The notes below the pieces were generated by a model. The model had not been told where the DNA came from. It did no database searches and was given only the letters and a program-made list of their open reading frames with translations. The position numbers and the translations under genes are program-made. Source: JAWKWH01 sp041582695 (lineage in GTDB: Bacteria > Pseudomonadota > Alphaproteobacteria > Rhizobiales > Rhizobiaceae). Taken from it: DNA of 24,968 nucleotides. Location: NCBI GenBank assembly GCA_041582695.1, contig JBFIBB010000019.1:1-24968 (forward strand). Reading direction: 5' to 3'. How positions within the stretch are numbered: position 1 is the stretch's first letter; every line of letters begins with the position of its first letter. Positions 23,256-24,968 of this stretch are shown here, piece by piece.

Positions 23256-24239
23256 ATGTTCCGTTGGGGAATCGTATCGACTGCGCTGATCGGACGCCAG
23301 CATGTCAATCCGGCGATCATGCGCTCGGAAAACGGCGTGATTGCCGCCGTCGCCAGCCGCGACGTGACCAAGGCAAGGGCGCTGGCCGAAAACTACAACG
23401 CGCCGCACGCCTTCGGCTCCTACCAGGAGATGCTGGATTCCAACGTCATCGACGGCGTCTACATTCCGCTGACCACCGACGCCCATGTCGAATGGGCGAT
23501 TCGCGCCGCGGACGCCAAAAAGCACGTGCTCGTCGAAAAACCGCTGGCGCTGAAGGCCGCCGACATAGAGCCGGTGATCGCCGCGCGGGACCGAAACGGC
23601 GTCATCGTTTCGGAAGCCTTCATGGTGACCTATCACCCGCAATGGCTGAAGGTGCGCGACCTGATCGCCGAGGGCTCCATCGGAACGCTGCGCCAGGTCG
23701 ATGCCGCCTTCACCTATTTCAACGTCGACCCGGACAACATGCGCAACCGGCCCGAACTCGGCGGCGGCGTCATTCCCGATATCGGAGTCTACCCGACGGT
23801 GACGACGCGCTTCGCCACCGGCGCGGAGCCGGCGCGGGTGCATGCCGCCGTCGAAACCGATCCAAAATTCGGCACCGACCGCTATGCCTCGGTGCGCGCC
23901 GACTACGGCTCGTTCGAGCAGACATTCTACATTTCGACCCAGCTCGCCAACCGCCAGCACATCGCCTTTCATGGCGACAAGGGCTTCATCGAGGTAATGA
24001 GCCCGTTCAATTCCAATCTCTACGAGGGCGATGAGGTGCGGCTGCACAACGCCGCGCACAGCGAGGCGCGCATCTTCCGCTACACCGGGATCAACCAGTA
24101 CCAGTGCCAGGTCGAGGCCTTCGTGCGCGCCACGCGCGGCGAGGCAAGGGCGTTCAGCCTCGAGGATTCGGTGAAGAACCAGAAGGTGCTCGACGCAATC
24201 TACGCATCGGGCAAAAGCGGCGGCTGGGCGGCGGTCTGA
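23256..24239 (+). CDS. Gfo/Idh/MocA-family NAD(P)-dependent oxidoreductase
   Basis: The product is 327 residues. The N-terminal Rossmann domain starts FRWGIVSTALIGRQHV, a degenerate glycine motif typical of this subfamily. It continues with AVASRDVTKARALAENYN, and the hallmark EKP is in HVLVEKPLAL near residue 92. The C-terminal alpha/beta substrate domain includes GGGVIPDIGVYPTV and the late GINQYQCQVEAFVRA. Members oxidise or reduce sugars, inositols or related polyols in the cytoplasm; the substrate cannot be assigned. AAGGAG lies about seven bases before the ATG. It is 37 bases after the DUF925-type gene and may be co-transcribed with it. Confidence 0.93.
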   Translation: MFRWGIVSTALIGRQHVNPAIMRSENGVIAAVASRDVTKARALAENYNAPHAFGSYQEMLDSNVIDGVYIPLTTDAHVEWAIRAADAKKHVLVEKPLALKAADIEPVIAARDRNGVIVSEAFMVTYHPQWLKVRDLIAEGSIGTLRQVDAAFTYFNVDPDNMRNRPELGGGVIPDIGVYPTVTTRFATGAEPARVHAAVETDPKFGTDRYASVRADYGSFEQTFYISTQLANRQHIAFHGDKGFIEVMSPFNSNLYEGDEVRLHNAAHSEARIFRYTGINQYQCQVEAFVRATRGEARAFSLEDSVKNQKVLDAIYASGKSGGWAAV

Positions 24240-24621
24240 CAGCCCGCGGCCGCCGGTTTCGCCTTCACTGCCCTCTGTCCTGTCTTGCATTTCGCACTCA
24301 GGGAGAGACCGATGGTCGCTCGCCTGGCGCCTCCCTTTCCGGCAAGGCTTCCGGAAGTTCGGCCGGAACGCCGGGAAGCGGTTTGTGCGTCATAACCATA
24401 CAAGCTGGGGGATAACGGCGGAGGGGCGGCCGGTCAGCCGATTATCCCTTGAATTGAGCCATTTGGCCGCTCTCAGACGCCTTGCACTCCCCAACACCGC
24501 TCCTTATATACGCCGCAACGCTTTCGTGAGTTCCACGGGGGCCTGAAAAACCATCCTCATCAGGGGCTGCAAAGGGTACGCCGCAAGGGTCCGACGCCAG
24601 CCTGCTTAAACGGAGAGAAAA
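24240..24621 (+). other. Intergenic region upstream of dnaK
   Basis: These 382 bases hold no convincing gene. The first 200 bases are unremarkable. The part from 24481 contains the heat-shock-type promoter of dnaK and a leader of about 105 bases. A purine-rich GGAGAGAAAA just before 24622 is the dnaK ribosome binding site. No CIRCE element (the HrcA operator) was seen. Confidence 0.6.
24481..24512 (+). promoter_or_regulatory. RpoH (sigma-32) heat-shock promoter of dnaK
   Basis: CTTG (24481-24484), an 18-base spacer, then CTTATATACG (24503-24512) fit the alphaproteobacterial heat-shock consensus CTTG-N16-18-CYTATNTNNG in every fixed position. It lies about 110 bases before the dnaK start codon. 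Confidence 0.82.
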
Positions 24622-24968
24622 ATGGCAAAAGTAATCGGTATCGACCTGGGAACCACCAACTCCTGCGTCGCAGTCATGGACGGCAAGGACGCCAAAGTCA
24701 TCGAAAATGCGGAAGGCGCGCGCACGACGCCTTCGATCGTCGCCTTCACCGATGACGGCGAGCGGCTGGTCGGCCAGCCGGCCAAGCGCCAGGCGGTGAC
24801 CAACCCGGAAGGCACGCTGTTTGCGATCAAGCGCCTGATCGGCCGCCGCTTCGACGACCCGATCACCAAGAAGGACAAGGACCTCGTTCCCTACAAGATC
24901 GTCAAGGGCGACAATGGCGAGATTCTGGTCGGCCAACCGGCCAAGCGCCAGGCGGTGACCAACCCGGA
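24622..24968 (+). CDS. dnaK: Molecular chaperone DnaK (Hsp70), N-terminal part; runs off the window and carries an odd internal repeat
   Basis: The frame gives 115 residues before the edge. It starts MAKVIGIDLGTTNSCVAVMD, the phosphate-1 motif of the Hsp70 ATPase domain, followed by ARTTPSIVAFT and LFAIKRLIGRRFDDP, all standard. After VPYKIVKGDNG the sequence departs from what DnaK normally has there (a DAWVE-type stretch) and repeats LVGQPAKRQAVTNP, already seen 53 codons earlier. DnaK folds and protects proteins in the cytoplasm with DnaJ and GrpE using ATP, and dnaJ usually follows. Transcription is probably from the RpoH-type promoter at 24481. The identity is certain from the first 85 residues; the last 15 should be treated with suspicion. 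Confidence 0.95.
   Translation, partial: MAKVIGIDLGTTNSCVAVMDGKDAKVIENAEGARTTPSIVAFTDDGERLVGQPAKRQAVTNPEGTLFAIKRLIGRRFDDPITKKDKDLVPYKIVKGDNGEILVGQPAKRQAVTNP
24766..24968 (+). repeat. 44-bp direct repeat inside dnaK, in-frame offset of 159 bp, ending at the window edge
   Basis: Bases 24766-24809 recur at 24925-24968 with one mismatch (G at 24777, A at 24936). The offset is exactly 53 codons, so the reading frame is kept. The second copy stops only because the window does. Confidence 0.85.

Noticed and set aside
20117..23371. A very long open frame on the minus strand antisense to pheT and beyond (more than 1000 codons)
   Set aside because: It is a composition artefact of a GC-rich gene: the plus strand carries unmistakable PheT and nucleotidyltransferase domains, and the antisense product is Arg/His/Gly/Asp-rich without family features.
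1..24968. CRISPR arrays, tRNA or rRNA genes, insertion sequences
   Set aside because: No regularly spaced repeats, cloverleaf or rRNA-like stretches, transposase or terminal inverted repeats were recognised by eye; a covariance-model scan could still reveal small RNAs.

Overview
The window reads as a GC-rich alphaproteobacterial chromosome, most likely Hyphomicrobiales (Rhizobiales; Phyllobacteriaceae/Hoeflea/Mesorhizobium-like). Support: the gene types (glutathione synthetase followed by ComM, rpmI-rplT-pheS-pheT, a non-pyrrolysine MttB homologue beside a trimethylamine-dehydrogenase-like flavoenzyme), a dnaK promoter of the alphaproteobacterial RpoH type, a GTTC-N7-GTTC LexA-type site before comM, and a cluster of GANTC (CcrM) sites. 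Genus-level placement is a guess.

Layout. 1-843 (minus): a lone receiver-domain response regulator followed by a GGDEF protein cut by the window edge. 931-4465 (minus): an envelope glycosylation set, namely a GT2 polyprenyl-phosphate glycosyltransferase overlapping a GtrA-type membrane protein, then a large GT-C-like membrane protein. 4686-7336 (plus): gshB and comM. 7417-9853: two divergently transcribed secreted serine proteases of different subfamilies. 9854-10549: a long non-coding stretch with a terminator, five GANTC sites in 45 bp, an 80-bp element present twice and many TTAA motifs. 10550-11164: a membrane-anchored DUF922-type HExxH protein. 11174-15352: an N-methylamine catabolic pair (OYE/TMADH-like demethylase and MttB-family methyltransferase, both minus) with queF (plus) lying between them. 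15550-17223 (minus): an EptA-type phosphoethanolamine transferase. 17510-22576 (plus): rpmI, rplT, pheS, two AT-rich foreign-looking genes, pheT. 22616-24239 (plus): a DUF925-type nucleotidyltransferase and a Gfo/Idh/MocA oxidoreductase. 24622-end (plus): the 5' part of dnaK behind a heat-shock promoter.

Most of the window is conventional. The strongest candidate for something undescribed is the pair at 19385-20174. An unrecognised 102-residue protein and a HEPN-like protein, which keeps the RX4-6H ribonuclease signature, are wedged between the two subunit genes of phenylalanyl-tRNA synthetase. Their base composition is far lower in GC than the flanks (about 39% in the first gene by my count), and the HEPN stop overlaps the pheT start (ATGA). 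It looks like a toxin-antitoxin or defence-type module hitch-hiking in an essential translation operon. Second in interest is the GANTC array with 8-11 bp spacing at 10008-10052. Third is a 159-bp in-frame repeat offset inside dnaK at the very end of the window, which may be an assembly artefact.

No rRNA, tRNA, CRISPR array, insertion sequence or integrase was seen.
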